A DNA stretch of 7,993 nt, taken from contig CAIZHO010000485.1 of assembly GCA_903932805.1 (NCBI GenBank), forward strand, positions 1 to 7,993. The letters are read 5' to 3'. Shown piece by piece: positions 6,779 through 7,993 of this stretch (its first letter is position 1; every line of letters starts with the position of its first letter). Source of the DNA: an uncultured Roseiflexaceae bacterium (lineage in GTDB: Bacteria > Chloroflexota > Chloroflexia > Chloroflexales > Roseiflexaceae). The position numbers were made by a program, and so were the translations under genes. The notes below the pieces were generated by a model. The model had not been told where the DNA came from, made no database searches, and was given only the letters and a program-made list of their open reading frames with translations.

Positions 6779-7993
<1,215 letters not shown>

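Overview
The window reads as a chromosomal piece of a Chloroflexota bacterium, most likely from the Chloroflexia (inference). The reasons are the long Pro/Thr linker of a surface protein, a GAAC-N4-GTTC type LexA box in front of recA, good AGGAG ribosome sites and the style of the RecA, RecX and CTP synthase proteins. No database search was possible, so the phylum is a judgement. No tRNA, rRNA, CRISPR array, insertion sequence or phage gene was seen.

Left part (1-4017): a tandem array of 7-base units (5-137) lies just past the end of a three-gene operon on the minus strand. In transcription order the operon encodes a membrane-anchored beta-helix protein (4017-2413), a class-C beta-lactamase-like serine hydrolase (2416-1346) and a trypsin-like lipoprotein protease with a carboxypeptidase-regulatory-like tail (1368-145). 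The genes overlap by 4 and 23 bases, so their translation is probably coupled. The first and third products are exported. The middle one has no visible signal peptide.

Middle (4018-6751): a compact divergent intergenic region carries a textbook sigma-70 promoter with a LexA operator between its -35 and -10 boxes. It drives recA, which is followed by recX overlapping its 3' end, and then a metallo-beta-lactamase-fold hydrolase 64 bases further on. RecA is the recombinase and SOS co-protease. RecX modulates RecA filaments. The hydrolase has no known link to them.

Right part (6752-7993): an extended -10 promoter, an inverted repeat at the predicted transcript start and a strong 10-bp GC-rich hairpin precede pyrG (CTP synthase), which runs off the right edge. 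The hairpin lies between promoter and start codon, so it may be a leader attenuator rather than only a terminator of the upstream genes.

The genes are mostly well-known housekeeping families, and I see no clearly new multi-gene system. The parts most worth a second look are the phased heptamer array, the overlapping surface-protein/hydrolase/protease operon, the recA promoter-start arrangement and the pyrG leader.
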